A stretch of 64,000 nucleotides of DNA from CAZYTM01 sp964649725. GTDB taxonomy: Bacteria > Desulfobacterota > Desulfuromonadia > Geobacterales > Geobacteraceae. The notes below the pieces were generated by a model. The model saw only the letters and a list, made by a program, of their open reading frames with translations, did no database searches and was not told the origin of the DNA. Shown piece after piece: positions 26,606 to 36,332 of the stretch (position 1 is the stretch's first letter; each line of letters opens with the position of its first letter). The position numbers and the translations under genes were made by a program. Location of the stretch: NCBI GenBank assembly GCA_964649725.1, contig CAZYTM010000001.1:744001-808000 (forward strand), read 5' to 3'.

Positions 26606-28171
26606 ATGAACCTACTGACCATAATGACATTCACCCCCTTGGTGGGGGTCATTCTCCTGTTCTTTATCAATAAGAACAACCTCTCCTTGCTGCGGGGAGT
26701 AGCCATGGCAGCGTCAATCGTCGCCTTTTTGGTGTCGATACCGCTGGTTACAGGGTTCCAGACAAACGCTGACTATCAGTTTGTCGAGAACCTGCCCTGG
26801 ATAGCGGTCGGACCGTTTCAGATGAACTATCATATAGGTATCGATGGAATAAGCCTATGGCTGGTGATACTGACTACGTTCATCATGCCGATTGCTATAC
26901 TCTCAACCTATACTGCCGTTGAGGAGAGGGTTAAGGAGTATATGATCTGCCTACTCCTTTTGGAAATAGGTATGCTCGGCGCATTCATCTCCCTAGATCT
27001 CTTCCTTTTCTATATCTTCTGGGAAGTTATGTTGATTCCGATGTATTTCATCATTGGTATCTGGGGTGGCAAGCAGAAGATTTATGCGGCAATCAAGTTC
27101 TTCATCTATACAATGGCTGGCTCAGTGCTGATGCTAGTCGCACTTATTGTCCTTTATTTCCTTGGCATAAAAGGTGGTTACCAGAATTTTAACCTTGTAA
27201 ATTTCTATAGTCTGAGCATTGACCCAGCGGTGCAGACTTGGTTATTTCTTGCTTTTGCCTTTTCCTTTGCCATCAAAGTTCCGCTCTTTCCAGTTCATAC
27301 ATGGTTGCCACTGGCACATACTGAAGCACCGACCGCCGGATCTGTAATTTTGGCTGCAATTCTTTTGAAGATGGGGACATACGGTTATGTCCGATTTGCC
27401 ATGCCACTCTTCCCCGATGCATCTGCTCAATTCACTCCTTTGATAGCCACCCTAGCAGTGATAGGCATTATTTATGCTGCTTTGGTAGCAATGGTGCAGG
27501 AAGATGTTAAGAAGTTGGTTGCCTACTCATCAGTGGCCCACTTGGGCTTTGTTATGCTTGGTATCTTTGCTCTCAACCAGCAAGGTGTAGCCGGTGGCAT
27601 GTTACAGATGTTGAATCATGGTGTATCAACCGGCGCACTCTTCCTTATTGTCGGCTTCATTTATGAACGTCGTCATACACGACTCATCACTGACTTTGGT
27701 GGTCTCTCAAAACAGATGCCTATCTTTGCTACAATCTTCATGATTGTCACCCTTTCATCTATTGGTCTTCCAGGTACCAACGGGTTTGTCGGTGAATTTC
27801 TGGTTCTGCTGGGAGCTTTTGAAAGTAGTCTGCGCTGGTTTGCAGTAATTGCCACCAGCGGGGTCATCCTTTCTGCAGTATATATGCTCTGGATGTTCCA
27901 GCGGGTTATGTTTGGCGAACTTAACAATCCAAAAAACAAAGTTTTGGAAGACCTTAATGCCAGAGAAATTACTATCATGGTACCTTTAGTCGCATTAATC
28001 TTCATTATGGGTGTTTATCCTAATCCTTTTATCGAGAAGATGGCGCCGTCCATTGACAAGATGATCACCCAGAGTAAAGCCAAGAAGGTTGTGACGCAGG
28101 CACCTGCAGGGTCAGTCACTCCACAGATTGCTGTTCCCGTAGCCGCACCGTCGGCTGCTGAGGTAAAATAG
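26606..28171 (+). CDS. nuoM: NADH-quinone oxidoreductase subunit M
   Basis: 521 residues, about fourteen helices, second antiporter-like proton pump. The proton-path glutamate lies in FYIFWEVMLIPMYFIIGIW, and the lysine-bearing helix motif is FPVHTWLPLAHTEAPTAGS. The last ~35 residues form a Pro/Ala/Val-rich tail (TQAPAGSVTPQIAVPVA) that most NuoM lack and that is probably a disordered extension. AAAGGAG precedes the ATG. Confidence 0.96.
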   Translation: MNLLTIMTFTPLVGVILLFFINKNNLSLLRGVAMAASIVAFLVSIPLVTGFQTNADYQFVENLPWIAVGPFQMNYHIGIDGISLWLVILTTFIMPIAILSTYTAVEERVKEYMICLLLLEIGMLGAFISLDLFLFYIFWEVMLIPMYFIIGIWGGKQKIYAAIKFFIYTMAGSVLMLVALIVLYFLGIKGGYQNFNLVNFYSLSIDPAVQTWLFLAFAFSFAIKVPLFPVHTWLPLAHTEAPTAGSVILAAILLKMGTYGYVRFAMPLFPDASAQFTPLIATLAVIGIIYAALVAMVQEDVKKLVAYSSVAHLGFVMLGIFALNQQGVAGGMLQMLNHGVSTGALFLIVGFIYERRHTRLITDFGGLSKQMPIFATIFMIVTLSSIGLPGTNGFVGEFLVLLGAFESSLRWFAVIATSGVILSAVYMLWMFQRVMFGELNNPKNKVLEDLNAREITIMVPLVALIFIMGVYPNPFIEKMAPSIDKMITQSKAKKVVTQAPAGSVTPQIAVPVAAPSAAEVK

Positions 28172-28204
28172 CTGAGTATCAGAACCGTTACCGGAGGGTT
28201 ATAG

Positions 28205-29668
28205 ATGGAAACAATTGCAATGCCGGCTATCAATTTTGCCGCAATCATGCCCGAGACGATACTATCTGTCGTCGCTATGGTGCTGCTGCTTGTAAATGTC
28301 TTTGTTAAGAGCGAGCAGAAGGCATATCTGGGGTATCTCAGCTTAATTGGGCTCATAATCTCGTTCATTACCGTTATAAGCGGTTGGAACGCAGCACCTG
28401 CAGTGCAGTCCGGTTTTGATGGGTCAGTACTACAGGACAATTTTTCGCTATTTTTTAAAGCGATCTTTCTTGTTACGGCAATTCTGACCATACTCATAAC
28501 AGACCAGTATATGGAGCGAGAAGGATGTAACCATGGTGAGTATTATCCGCTCATTCTTCTGGCCACTGCTGGCATGATGTTTATGGCTTCCGGCACGGAC
28601 CTGATGACCATTTTTCTCGGGCTGGAGGTTCTTTCAGTCTCCCTTTATGTACTGGCAGGTTTTAATCGCGATAATCTTCGATCAAATGAGGCGGGACTCA
28701 AATATTTTCTTTTAGGCGCCTTCTCTACAGGTTTCCTGCTCTATGGGATGGCGTTGACCTACGGCGCAACCGGTACTACAAAAATTGCGAAAATTGCAGC
28801 TTTTATAGCCCAGAACAGTATAGTTTCAACTAGCCCGATGTTTGTTGTCGGCATGCTTCTTATGGCGGTCGGATTTTCATTCAAGATAGCTGCCGCCCCT
28901 TTTCATATGTGGACGCCTGATGTTTATGAAGGTGCACCGACACCTATTACCGCCTTTATGTCAGCAGGGCCCAAGGCAGCCGGTTTTGCCGCCTTTCTAC
29001 GCGTATTTATTGTAGCGTTGCCGTCGTTGAAAGCAGACTATACAGATCTTCTCTGGGTTCTCGCTGTAATAACAATGACGGTTGGTAACATCATTGCCCT
29101 ATCTCAGGACAATATTAAACGTGTACTTGCTTACTCTTCCATAGCTCATGCCGGTTATGCACTGGTAGGATTCACTGCTGGAAATACCGAAGGGACTGCA
29201 GGTATTCTCTTCTATATGCTCTCTTATGCATTTATGAACATTGGGGCTTTTGCAATTATTATACTTGTCGGCAAGAAGGGTGAGCAGAATAATAATGTAA
29301 TGGATTATGCAGGTTTTGGTTTCAAACATCCGTTGCTCGGCATGTTAATGGCCCTTTTCCTCTTTTCACTGGCAGGAATGCCGCCTACTGCAGGATTCAT
29401 AGGTAAATTTTATCTCTTCTCCGGCGCAATCAAGGCCGGCTATATCTGGCTTGCCATTATCGGTGTACTTAACAGTGCTGCATCGGTTTACTATTATCTG
29501 AGAATAATGGTATATATGTACATGAAGGAGCCTGTAGAGGAGTTCGACTGGCTCAAAGTGACGCCAGCAATTGGTCTCTCTCTTGCTATATCAGCAATCG
29601 GCGTGTTGGTCCCAGGTGTGGTGCCTAGTCTGCTTCTTGAGTTGGCGCAAAAAGCAATTCAGTTCTAA
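28205..29668 (+). CDS. nuoN: NADH-quinone oxidoreductase subunit N
   Basis: 487 residues, about fourteen helices, third antiporter-like subunit and last gene of the operon. Family segments include FLGLEVLSVSLYVLAGF with its conserved glutamate, FKIAAAPFHMWTPDVYEGAPTP with the key lysine, and the YSSIAHAGYALVGF helix. GGAGGG lies 7 bases before the ATG. A strong terminator follows 24 bases after the stop. Confidence 0.96.
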   Translation: METIAMPAINFAAIMPETILSVVAMVLLLVNVFVKSEQKAYLGYLSLIGLIISFITVISGWNAAPAVQSGFDGSVLQDNFSLFFKAIFLVTAILTILITDQYMEREGCNHGEYYPLILLATAGMMFMASGTDLMTIFLGLEVLSVSLYVLAGFNRDNLRSNEAGLKYFLLGAFSTGFLLYGMALTYGATGTTKIAKIAAFIAQNSIVSTSPMFVVGMLLMAVGFSFKIAAAPFHMWTPDVYEGAPTPITAFMSAGPKAAGFAAFLRVFIVALPSLKADYTDLLWVLAVITMTVGNIIALSQDNIKRVLAYSSIAHAGYALVGFTAGNTEGTAGILFYMLSYAFMNIGAFAIIILVGKKGEQNNNVMDYAGFGFKHPLLGMLMALFLFSLAGMPPTAGFIGKFYLFSGAIKAGYIWLAIIGVLNSAASVYYYLRIMVYMYMKEPVEEFDWLKVTPAIGLSLAISAIGVLVPGVVPSLLLELAQKAIQF

Positions 29669-29691
29669 TTTTAATCGTAATATAAATAACT

Positions 29692-29728
29692 AACCCCCTC
29701 AATGTTCAAAGACGTTGAGGGGGTTTTT
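29692..29728 (+). terminator. Rho-independent terminator of the nuo operon
   Basis: An 11-base-pair stem (AACCCCCTCAA at 29692-29702 with TTGAGGGGGTT at 29715-29725), a 12-base loop and a T-tract running on from the stem. Confidence 0.9.
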
Positions 29729-29884
29729 AGTATCAAAAATATGTTGATACTTTATCTTATCTATATAGGCAGACTTTATTTTGTATTGAATTTATAGCAG
29801 TTATTAAGTTTTATCTTAGTACTGTAAAGGATACTAGAATATTTGTAATATAAGAGACTTCGTGTAAGAAATGATGTCATATAT

Positions 29885-30796
29885 ATGGAAAAGCGTTATC
29901 ATACCTTTGCCGATGAACTAAAGTTAAAATTTGGCTGCCGAGTACATCGAATCTCTATTGATGCTGGTTTCAGTTGCCCAAACCGGGATGGCAATATAAG
30001 CAGCAAAGGGTGCAGTTATTGCGGGGTAGAGGGCTCTGGTGCGCATGGTATAGCTCGTGAACTTTCGATTGCGGAACAGCTTAATCATGGCAAGGAGATA
30101 ATGATTCGGAAGTACAAGGCAAGGAAGTTCCTGGCTTATTTTCAGGCATTTACCAATACATATGCACCACCTGAGCGAATCCGCACTCTCTATGATGAAG
30201 CGCTGGCAGTACCTGATATTGTAGGACTTATTGTCGGTACCCGCCCTGATTGCCTGCCGCAGGCAGTAATTGAACTCTTATGTGAATATGACAAGCGCAC
30301 CTATTTCTGGCTAGAAATTGGCCTCCAGTCAGGACAGGATCGAACGCTGAAGCGTCTTAACCGAGGACACGATGTAAAAAGTTTTATCGCTGCTGTACAG
30401 CAGGTCAAAAAGCACGACATAAGAGTCTGCGCCCATGTAATCCTCGGTTTGCCAGAAGAAAGTAAAGAGGAGATGCTTTCCATGGTGCATTTGCTGAATG
30501 GACTTGAAATCGATGGGGTAAAACTGCACCTGCTCCATGTTCTGACCGGGACTCGACTGGCAGAGGAGTATGAACGTGACGAATTTCGAATTCTGGAGCG
30601 GGACGAATACGTCGAGCTGGTTTGTGATTTTCTGGAACGGCTCCGGCCAGATATCCTGATCCACCGTCTGACCGGTGACGGTCACCGGGATTCGCTATTG
30701 GCACCACTATGGTCTCTTGCTAAATTCGAGGTGCTGAACGCTATAGATAACGAATTGTCCAGACGCGGCTCAAGGCAGGGGATACTATTCGTTTGA
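29885..30796 (+). CDS. YhcC-like radical SAM protein (TIGR01212 type)
   Basis: 303 residues. The [4Fe-4S]-SAM cysteines are C31, C43 and C46 in the atypical widely spaced motif beginning CPNRDG and ending GCSYCG, which marks this family. Downstream HVILGLPEE is the usual barrel segment. The cellular reaction of YhcC proteins is not established; they have been linked to tRNA or cofactor-type modification by family resemblance only. The ATG at 29885 has no clear ribosome-binding site, so the start is somewhat uncertain. The gene stands alone between the nuo terminator and a convergent outer-membrane protein gene. Confidence 0.85.
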   Translation: MEKRYHTFADELKLKFGCRVHRISIDAGFSCPNRDGNISSKGCSYCGVEGSGAHGIARELSIAEQLNHGKEIMIRKYKARKFLAYFQAFTNTYAPPERIRTLYDEALAVPDIVGLIVGTRPDCLPQAVIELLCEYDKRTYFWLEIGLQSGQDRTLKRLNRGHDVKSFIAAVQQVKKHDIRVCAHVILGLPEESKEEMLSMVHLLNGLEIDGVKLHLLHVLTGTRLAEEYERDEFRILERDEYVELVCDFLERLRPDILIHRLTGDGHRDSLLAPLWSLAKFEVLNAIDNELSRRGSRQGILFV

Positions 30797-30861
30797 TAAT
30801 CCATGTTAGTAGTGTGATGTAAATAGGGTGGAATCAGCTTGTCCGAATTGCAATAAAGAAG

Positions 30862-32127
30862 CTAAAAAGGGTAGCCTAATCCGACGAATACAGCTGGGCC
30901 GTCATTGCCAAAACCGACATCAATCCGGCCGACAATATTTGGGCGAATGACAGCGCGGAAGCCGAAGCCGGGGTTGAACTCAAAGGTATTGGTACCGACT
31001 CGGTCGAATCGATCCATTACTGTACCGAAATCGATAAATGGAGCTATCTCCCAGTCGGCTAGGACACCGAAAATCTCCCAGCGGAAGAGACGTATCCGCT
31101 CCTCGAGGTTGAGCAGCAAATAGCAGTTGTCGATGAAGCGGTTACGACCATAGCCGCGCAAACTGTTTTCTCCGCCCAGGATACTCTGCTCCAGAAATGG
31201 TACTCCCCCCCCCAAGGTCTGATTGTAGACCAGACGGAAGACGGAAATGTGACGTTTAACCCTGTCCAGAGGGATGAATCCTTTCATCTCCATTTCATAA
31301 TGACGATAATTTTCGCTACTCCCCAAGAGCTTTGAACTGTTTTCTATCGACATCTTGACAAATCCACCTGTAGTAGGTGTTATTGGTGAATTTAGAGTGC
31401 TGTATATCAGAGCTAGCTTCTGTGCATGAGTCGTGAAGCCCTCCATACCTGGCACCTCACTGGTTGTATAGCGGTCACGAATAAAGGGGATCTGCCTGAT
31501 AGCGCCAGAACGGATGACGACGTCACGCACGCGTTCGCCGATTACCAGCTGGAAATTCTTTCCCAACGGATATCCTATAGAAGCGGTGAAACCAAGTTCC
31601 TGGTCGGTATAGTTGGTTTCATTCGCCTTGGCTGAATTAGACTGGAAGCCGAAGAAGCGCGCTGAACCGTCAGCAAAATAGTAGAAAAAAGAGTTAAGGT
31701 CGAGCTTTTTGTCAGCCAGGAATTTATCATTGTATTTCAGCTCGTAGTCTTCATTTATATGTGATGATTTGGATAAGTTGAACTCCCAGTACTGTTCTGG
31801 AGTTGGATAGAAAGAACCGTACAGGGTAGAGGAGACACCGAAATTCTTGTTGTAGTTGATCTGTGGCGCTAAAAGTGAAGTGACCTCGTCCTTCTTATTG
31901 TGCAGGAGAAATGCCCCCAGACCACCGTAGGTAACCCCTTCGTTGGGGCTGGCAGCTATTACCGGCAGCGGGATACTGACCAGTTTGACCTGTTCGCCTG
32001 ATTCCTCGTTTATAATAGGATAGGGTAGCTTTTCCTTCGGGACCATAGTAGTACAAGCAGATAGTCCTAAAAGAATAGGAAATAATATAACAGCCCTGAA
32101 TTGAAAAAAAATTAGCTTGGTGAGCAT
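30862..32127 (-). CDS. Omp85/surface-antigen-type outer-membrane barrel with lipobox
   Basis: About 421 residues. The C-terminal half matches the bacterial surface antigen (BamA-like) barrel: LGGENSLRGYGRNRF is the conserved L6-loop [VI]RG[YF] region, and the protein ends in GLGYPF with the terminal aromatic expected for BAM-inserted barrels. POTRA domains are absent; only about 50 residues precede the barrel. The N terminus is a lipoprotein signal, LGLSAC with lipid-accepting C25, an unusual combination. ATG at 32127 is preferred to a TTG nine bases earlier, though the GAGG in front is close (3 bases). Function unknown; related proteins include patatin-less two-partner or DUF5982-like OMPs. 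Confidence 0.8.
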   Translation of the reverse strand: MLTKLIFFQFRAVILFPILLGLSACTTMVPKEKLPYPIINEESGEQVKLVSIPLPVIAASPNEGVTYGGLGAFLLHNKKDEVTSLLAPQINYNKNFGVSSTLYGSFYPTPEQYWEFNLSKSSHINEDYELKYNDKFLADKKLDLNSFFYYFADGSARFFGFQSNSAKANETNYTDQELGFTASIGYPLGKNFQLVIGERVRDVVIRSGAIRQIPFIRDRYTTSEVPGMEGFTTHAQKLALIYSTLNSPITPTTGGFVKMSIENSSKLLGSSENYRHYEMEMKGFIPLDRVKRHISVFRLVYNQTLGGGVPFLEQSILGGENSLRGYGRNRFIDNCYLLLNLEERIRLFRWEIFGVLADWEIAPFIDFGTVMDRFDRVGTNTFEFNPGFGFRAVIRPNIVGRIDVGFGNDGPAVFVGLGYPF

Positions 32128-32212
32128 AAACCTCAAGGAAAGATATAGCAGATTGTATACCTAAATATTTGGACTGTTAGGAAAGATAACGGGTTGTAAG
32201 GGAGAATTCAAC

Positions 32213-32241
32213 AAAAAAAGGGGGCTTTAGCCCCCTTTTTT
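32213..32241 (-). terminator. Terminator of the glycogen phosphorylase gene
   Basis: An A-run plus GGGGGC, a TTTA loop and GCCCCC plus a T-run form a 12-base-pair hairpin directly after the minus-strand glgP stop. The flanking A/T runs would work in either direction, but only glgP ends here. Confidence 0.85.
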
Positions 32242-32247
32242 GAGAGT

Positions 32248-34812
32248 TTAACCCCAGGCGAGGAGACCCGGTTCGTAGACCAAACCGAGTTGCGGATGTT
32301 TCGGCATCACTCGGAGCATGAAGCCGTGCCGGCCACAGAAACTGCATTCGAGTGTGGCGCTGAACTGCTGCACGCCGTGATCTGCATCACCATCCGCTTG
32401 CAACGAGACCAGCTCACCACCGATAATGGCACCGACCGAGTCGAGTACACCGTAATAGACCTCTACTGCAACATCATTTAGCGGTATTTCGCCGAGGGCG
32501 ACCCGGACCCGGATCGGGATCTTGCTGCCGACGGCGATTTCGGTGGCCAATTCCGCCTCCACCGAGTCGATTCTTACATGGTGCCAGAGACGATGGAGAC
32601 GCTCTTTCCAATGTGCAAGTTCAATTGCCAATGCGATATCATTGCGGTTGAGATGGTCCCACTGGTCAAAAGATGGCATATAGAAGAGTTCGGTATACTC
32701 CTGCACCATCCGGTCGGTGCTGAAAACCGGACAGAGGCTTTGCAGGGAGGCCTTCATACAGGATATCCAGCCACGCGGGATACCGTCAACCCCTCGGTCA
32801 TAGAAAAGAGGAATGATCTCCTTCTCCAGCAGGTCATAAATGGCCCGCCCCTCCACCTCATTCTGATACTCCATGTCGTCATAGACCTCGCCACGCCCGA
32901 TTGCCCAGCCATTGTTCCCTTTGTACCCCTCGCACCACCAACCATCCAGAATGCTCATATTGAGGCCGCCGTTGAAAGCAACTTTCATCCCGCTGGTGCC
33001 ACTTGCCTCCATGGGGCGCCGCGGAGTATTTAGCCAGACATCCACCCCTTGCACCAAATGGCGTGCAACGGCCATATCATAATCTTCAAGAAAGACGATC
33101 CTGTGGCGGAACTGCTCTTGGTGAGAGAGTTGAACGATCTGGCGGATCAACTCCTTCCCTTGATGGTCTGCCGGATGGGCTTTGCCAGCAAAGATTATTT
33201 GTACTGGCCGGGTCGGGTCGTTGAGTAGCCGTGCCAATCTTTCGATATCTCGCAGTAGAAGGGTGCCTCGCTTATATGTGGCAAAGCGGCGGGCAAAACC
33301 GATGGTAAGGATATCCGGGTCGAGCACTTCGTCGGCCACTGCAATCTCCTTGGCAGTAGCGCCGACCTGTTTGAGCTGGTCCTTGAGACGTTTCCTGGCA
33401 TAGTCAACCAGCCGTTCCCGACCACGCCGGTGGGTCCGCCAAAGTTCGGCATCGGGTATGCGCGAAACGCGACGCCAGGTAGCAGAGTCGGCTGCATCAT
33501 CAAGCCAGCGGGTGCCGAGATATCGGATCAGCAGACCGGCCATCTCCGAGGATATCCAGGTTTTGATATGTACACCGTTGGTGATGGAAGTGAGCGGCAG
33601 ATGCTCTTCCGGTAGGTCGGGCCAGAGGTTACGCCACATCTTACGTGAAACTTCGCCGTGAAGCTGGCTGACTCCATTTACATGGTCGGCCAAGCGTAGC
33701 GCTAGGACTGCCATACAAAAGGTTTCGTGAGAGTTGCGTGGATTCTGGCGGCCGAGGCCGAGAAACTCTTCGCGAGATATACCAAGGCTGCGGTAGTAAC
33801 GACCGAGAAATTTTTCCAGCAGGTCGGCGGCAAAATGATCGATTCCAGCCTCTACCGGAGTGTGGGTAGTAAAGACATTCCCAGCTCTTACTGCCTCCCG
33901 TGCTTCATTGAAACGGAGCTTGCGTTCTTCCATTAGCAGACGAATCCGCTCCAGAGCGAGAAAAGCGGCATGACCTTCGTTCATATGACAGACATTCGGT
34001 TCGATGCCGAGCAGGCGCAGTGCACGTACGCCACCTATTCCGAGCAGAATCTCCTGGCGGATACGCATATCCTGATCACCACCATAAAGGCGGGTGGTGA
34101 TCTCCCGGTCTTCCGGGGCATTCTCCTCAAGGTTGGTATCGAGCAGGTAGAGTGGTACCCGTCCTACCTGGACCTTCCAGATATGCACCTTGACACGCTG
34201 GCTAGCCATGTCGATGTCAAATGTCAGCGGTGCACCGGTGGCATCGCGCTCCAGACGGAGCGGCAGGTTGTAGAAGTCATTCTCAGGGTAGAACTCCTGC
34301 TGCCACCCTTCAATGTTCAGATATTGACGGAAATACCCCTGTCTGTAGAGGAGCCCTACACCAACCAGGGGGATCCCCAAGTCGCTGGCAGACTTCAAAT
34401 GGTCGCCAGCCAGTATCCCAAGTCCACCTGAATAGATGGGTAACGACTCGTGCAGGCCAAATTCCATGGAAAAATAGGCGATTCGCATCGGCTTGTTGCC
34501 ATTGTAACGCCTGTCAAACCAGGTTTTTGCGGAAAGATAATCGGTCAGTTTCTCATCCACCTGAGCCAGATGAGACATGAACCCTTCGTCGGATTGGAGG
34601 GCTTCCAAGGTGGTCTGCTGCAAAATACCGAGCATTTCCACTGGATTGTGCCTGGTATCCTTCCAAAGTTCCGGATCAAGGCGCTTGAATAGCTCAATTG
34701 CCTCAGGTTCCCAACTCCAGCATAGGTTATAGGCGATACGCTGCAGTGCAGCCAATTCATCAGGGAGAGAAGGTACAACAGTGAAGCGGTGCATCAATTT
34801 GCTGAAATCCAT
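32248..34812 (-). CDS. glgP: Alpha-glucan (glycogen) phosphorylase
   Basis: 854 residues, GT35 family, releasing glucose-1-phosphate from glycogen or maltodextrin with PLP. The PLP lysine is K610 in GTSGMKVAFNGG; the phosphate/PLP-contact region RPMEASGTS precedes it. The N-terminal start FTVVPSLPDELAALQRIAYNLCWSW and overall plan match the shorter, archaeal/thermophile-like phosphorylase subfamily rather than E. coli GlgP. GGAGC lies 7 bases before the ATG. It stands about 150 bases from the NtrC-type regulator gene. Its partner in storage metabolism, glycogen synthase, lies 9 kb away at 43972. Confidence 0.94.
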   Translation of the reverse strand: MDFSKLMHRFTVVPSLPDELAALQRIAYNLCWSWEPEAIELFKRLDPELWKDTRHNPVEMLGILQQTTLEALQSDEGFMSHLAQVDEKLTDYLSAKTWFDRRYNGNKPMRIAYFSMEFGLHESLPIYSGGLGILAGDHLKSASDLGIPLVGVGLLYRQGYFRQYLNIEGWQQEFYPENDFYNLPLRLERDATGAPLTFDIDMASQRVKVHIWKVQVGRVPLYLLDTNLEENAPEDREITTRLYGGDQDMRIRQEILLGIGGVRALRLLGIEPNVCHMNEGHAAFLALERIRLLMEERKLRFNEAREAVRAGNVFTTHTPVEAGIDHFAADLLEKFLGRYYRSLGISREEFLGLGRQNPRNSHETFCMAVLALRLADHVNGVSQLHGEVSRKMWRNLWPDLPEEHLPLTSITNGVHIKTWISSEMAGLLIRYLGTRWLDDAADSATWRRVSRIPDAELWRTHRRGRERLVDYARKRLKDQLKQVGATAKEIAVADEVLDPDILTIGFARRFATYKRGTLLLRDIERLARLLNDPTRPVQIIFAGKAHPADHQGKELIRQIVQLSHQEQFRHRIVFLEDYDMAVARHLVQGVDVWLNTPRRPMEASGTSGMKVAFNGGLNMSILDGWWCEGYKGNNGWAIGRGEVYDDMEYQNEVEGRAIYDLLEKEIIPLFYDRGVDGIPRGWISCMKASLQSLCPVFSTDRMVQEYTELFYMPSFDQWDHLNRNDIALAIELAHWKERLHRLWHHVRIDSVEAELATEIAVGSKIPIRVRVALGEIPLNDVAVEVYYGVLDSVGAIIGGELVSLQADGDADHGVQQFSATLECSFCGRHGFMLRVMPKHPQLGLVYEPGLLAWG

Positions 34813-34958
34813 GGTATAGCTCCGGAATTATTGATTGGGGTGCAAAAGCGTTGCATTAAGCTAGCTTTGTCGAGGCTGTCTGAAATAAATAGGGCTTAAC
34901 TAAACTACTAAAGCAAATGATAGCAGAAGGAATGTTCTGCACAAGTCTAAGGCTCCAG

Positions 34959-36323
34959 TCAAGGTTTTTCGATATTGAATTTCTCTAGTCGGTACTGCAG
35001 CGTTTTGTAACTCATACCGAGCAGCGGTGCTGCTTTGCTGATAATCCAACCGGCCCGATCCATCGCTTTTATGATCAGGTCGCGCTCCAGATCTTCCATA
35101 GATATACCGCCAGCAGGAAACTCGAACGGCAGTTTCCCCCCCTGCACGGCATCTTCATGGATCTCTGCTGATAGATCCTCTGGCTGAATCAGGTCGCTCT
35201 CGGACATCAGCACTCCACGCTCGATGATCGACTCAAGTTGGCGAACATTACCTGGCCAGCTGTAGTTCATAAGTATTTTCAGCGCCGGTTTGGAAATCCC
35301 TTTGAGGGGTATATCGGCAGCCGAGCTATATTTCTTGACAAAGAAATTTGCCAGGGTGGCAATGTCGCTACCTCGTTCACGCAATGGTGGGAGATTGATA
35401 CGGATGACATTGAGCCGGTAGTAGAGGTCTTCTCGGAAGTTCCCTCGCTTGATCTCCGTTTCCAGGTCACGGTTGGTTGCAGAGATGAGCCGGACGTCAA
35501 TCGGTATGTTGACTTTTCCCCCGACCCGTCGGAGTTCCTTCTCCTGGATAGCGCGCAACAGCTTGGCCTGCATCGATACGCTCATTTCGCCGATTTCGTC
35601 GAGGAAGACAGTACCGCTGTCGGCAGCTTCGAATAGGCCGATTTCACGACTGCCGGCACCGGTGAAAGAGCCCTTCTCATGGCCGAACAGCTCCGATTCC
35701 ATCAGTGTATCAGGGATTGCGGCACAGTTGATGGCAAAGAAGGGGTTGTCTTTCCGTGGGCTACGATCATGTATTGCCCGTGCCACCAACTCCTTGCCGG
35801 TACCTGACTCGCCATAGATTAAGACGGTGGTGCTGGTGGGAGCAATCTTGCTGATGATCCGGAATACCTCCTTAACCTTTGGATGCTCGCCAATAATAGT
35901 CGAGATAGTGGCAATCTCTTCCAGCTTTTTATGAAGGACAGTATTTTCACGTAATAGCTCAATATGTTCAAAAGCACGCTGCAGGGTTAGCAGGAGATCG
36001 TCCCGCTCCAACGGTTTCTCCAGGTAATCAAATGCCCCCTTCTTCATTGCTTCTACGGCAGAATCGATAGTCCCATGGGCAGTCATGATGACAACGCACT
36101 GACGAGGGTTATCAGCAAGGATCTTTTCCATCAACTCCATACCGGACATCCCCTGCATCTTCAGGTCGCTGAGGATTAATTCAAACTCTTCTTCCTCAAG
36201 CTTTTCCAGAGCCTCCCTTGCACCAGGGACATCAAAGACCCGATAGCCCTCCTTTTGAAGAATGGCGGAGATTATCTCCCGTTGCCCTTTTTCATCATCA
36301 ACTAACAGAATACTTCTGCTCAT
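34959..36323 (-). CDS. NtrC-family sigma54 response regulator
   Basis: 454 residues. Receiver domain with phospho-acceptor D53 (LILSDLKMQG), AAA+ domain with Walker A GESGTGKE (171-178), Walker B around 237-247 (VFLDEIGEM) and a Fis-type helix-turn-helix at the C terminus (about 415-450, GWIISKAAPLLGMSYKTLQYRL). The sigma54-contact loop reads GSFTGA (218-223) rather than GAFTGA, a common tolerated variant. It should activate sigma54 promoters; I find no clear -24/-12 sites nearby, so targets may be elsewhere. The kinase gene lies immediately upstream on the same strand with a 9-base gap. Confidence 0.94.
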   Translation of the reverse strand: MSRSILLVDDEKGQREIISAILQKEGYRVFDVPGAREALEKLEEEEFELILSDLKMQGMSGMELMEKILADNPRQCVVIMTAHGTIDSAVEAMKKGAFDYLEKPLERDDLLLTLQRAFEHIELLRENTVLHKKLEEIATISTIIGEHPKVKEVFRIISKIAPTSTTVLIYGESGTGKELVARAIHDRSPRKDNPFFAINCAAIPDTLMESELFGHEKGSFTGAGSREIGLFEAADSGTVFLDEIGEMSVSMQAKLLRAIQEKELRRVGGKVNIPIDVRLISATNRDLETEIKRGNFREDLYYRLNVIRINLPPLRERGSDIATLANFFVKKYSSAADIPLKGISKPALKILMNYSWPGNVRQLESIIERGVLMSESDLIQPEDLSAEIHEDAVQGGKLPFEFPAGGISMEDLERDLIIKAMDRAGWIISKAAPLLGMSYKTLQYRLEKFNIEKP

Positions 36324-36332
36324 TTGAAACTC

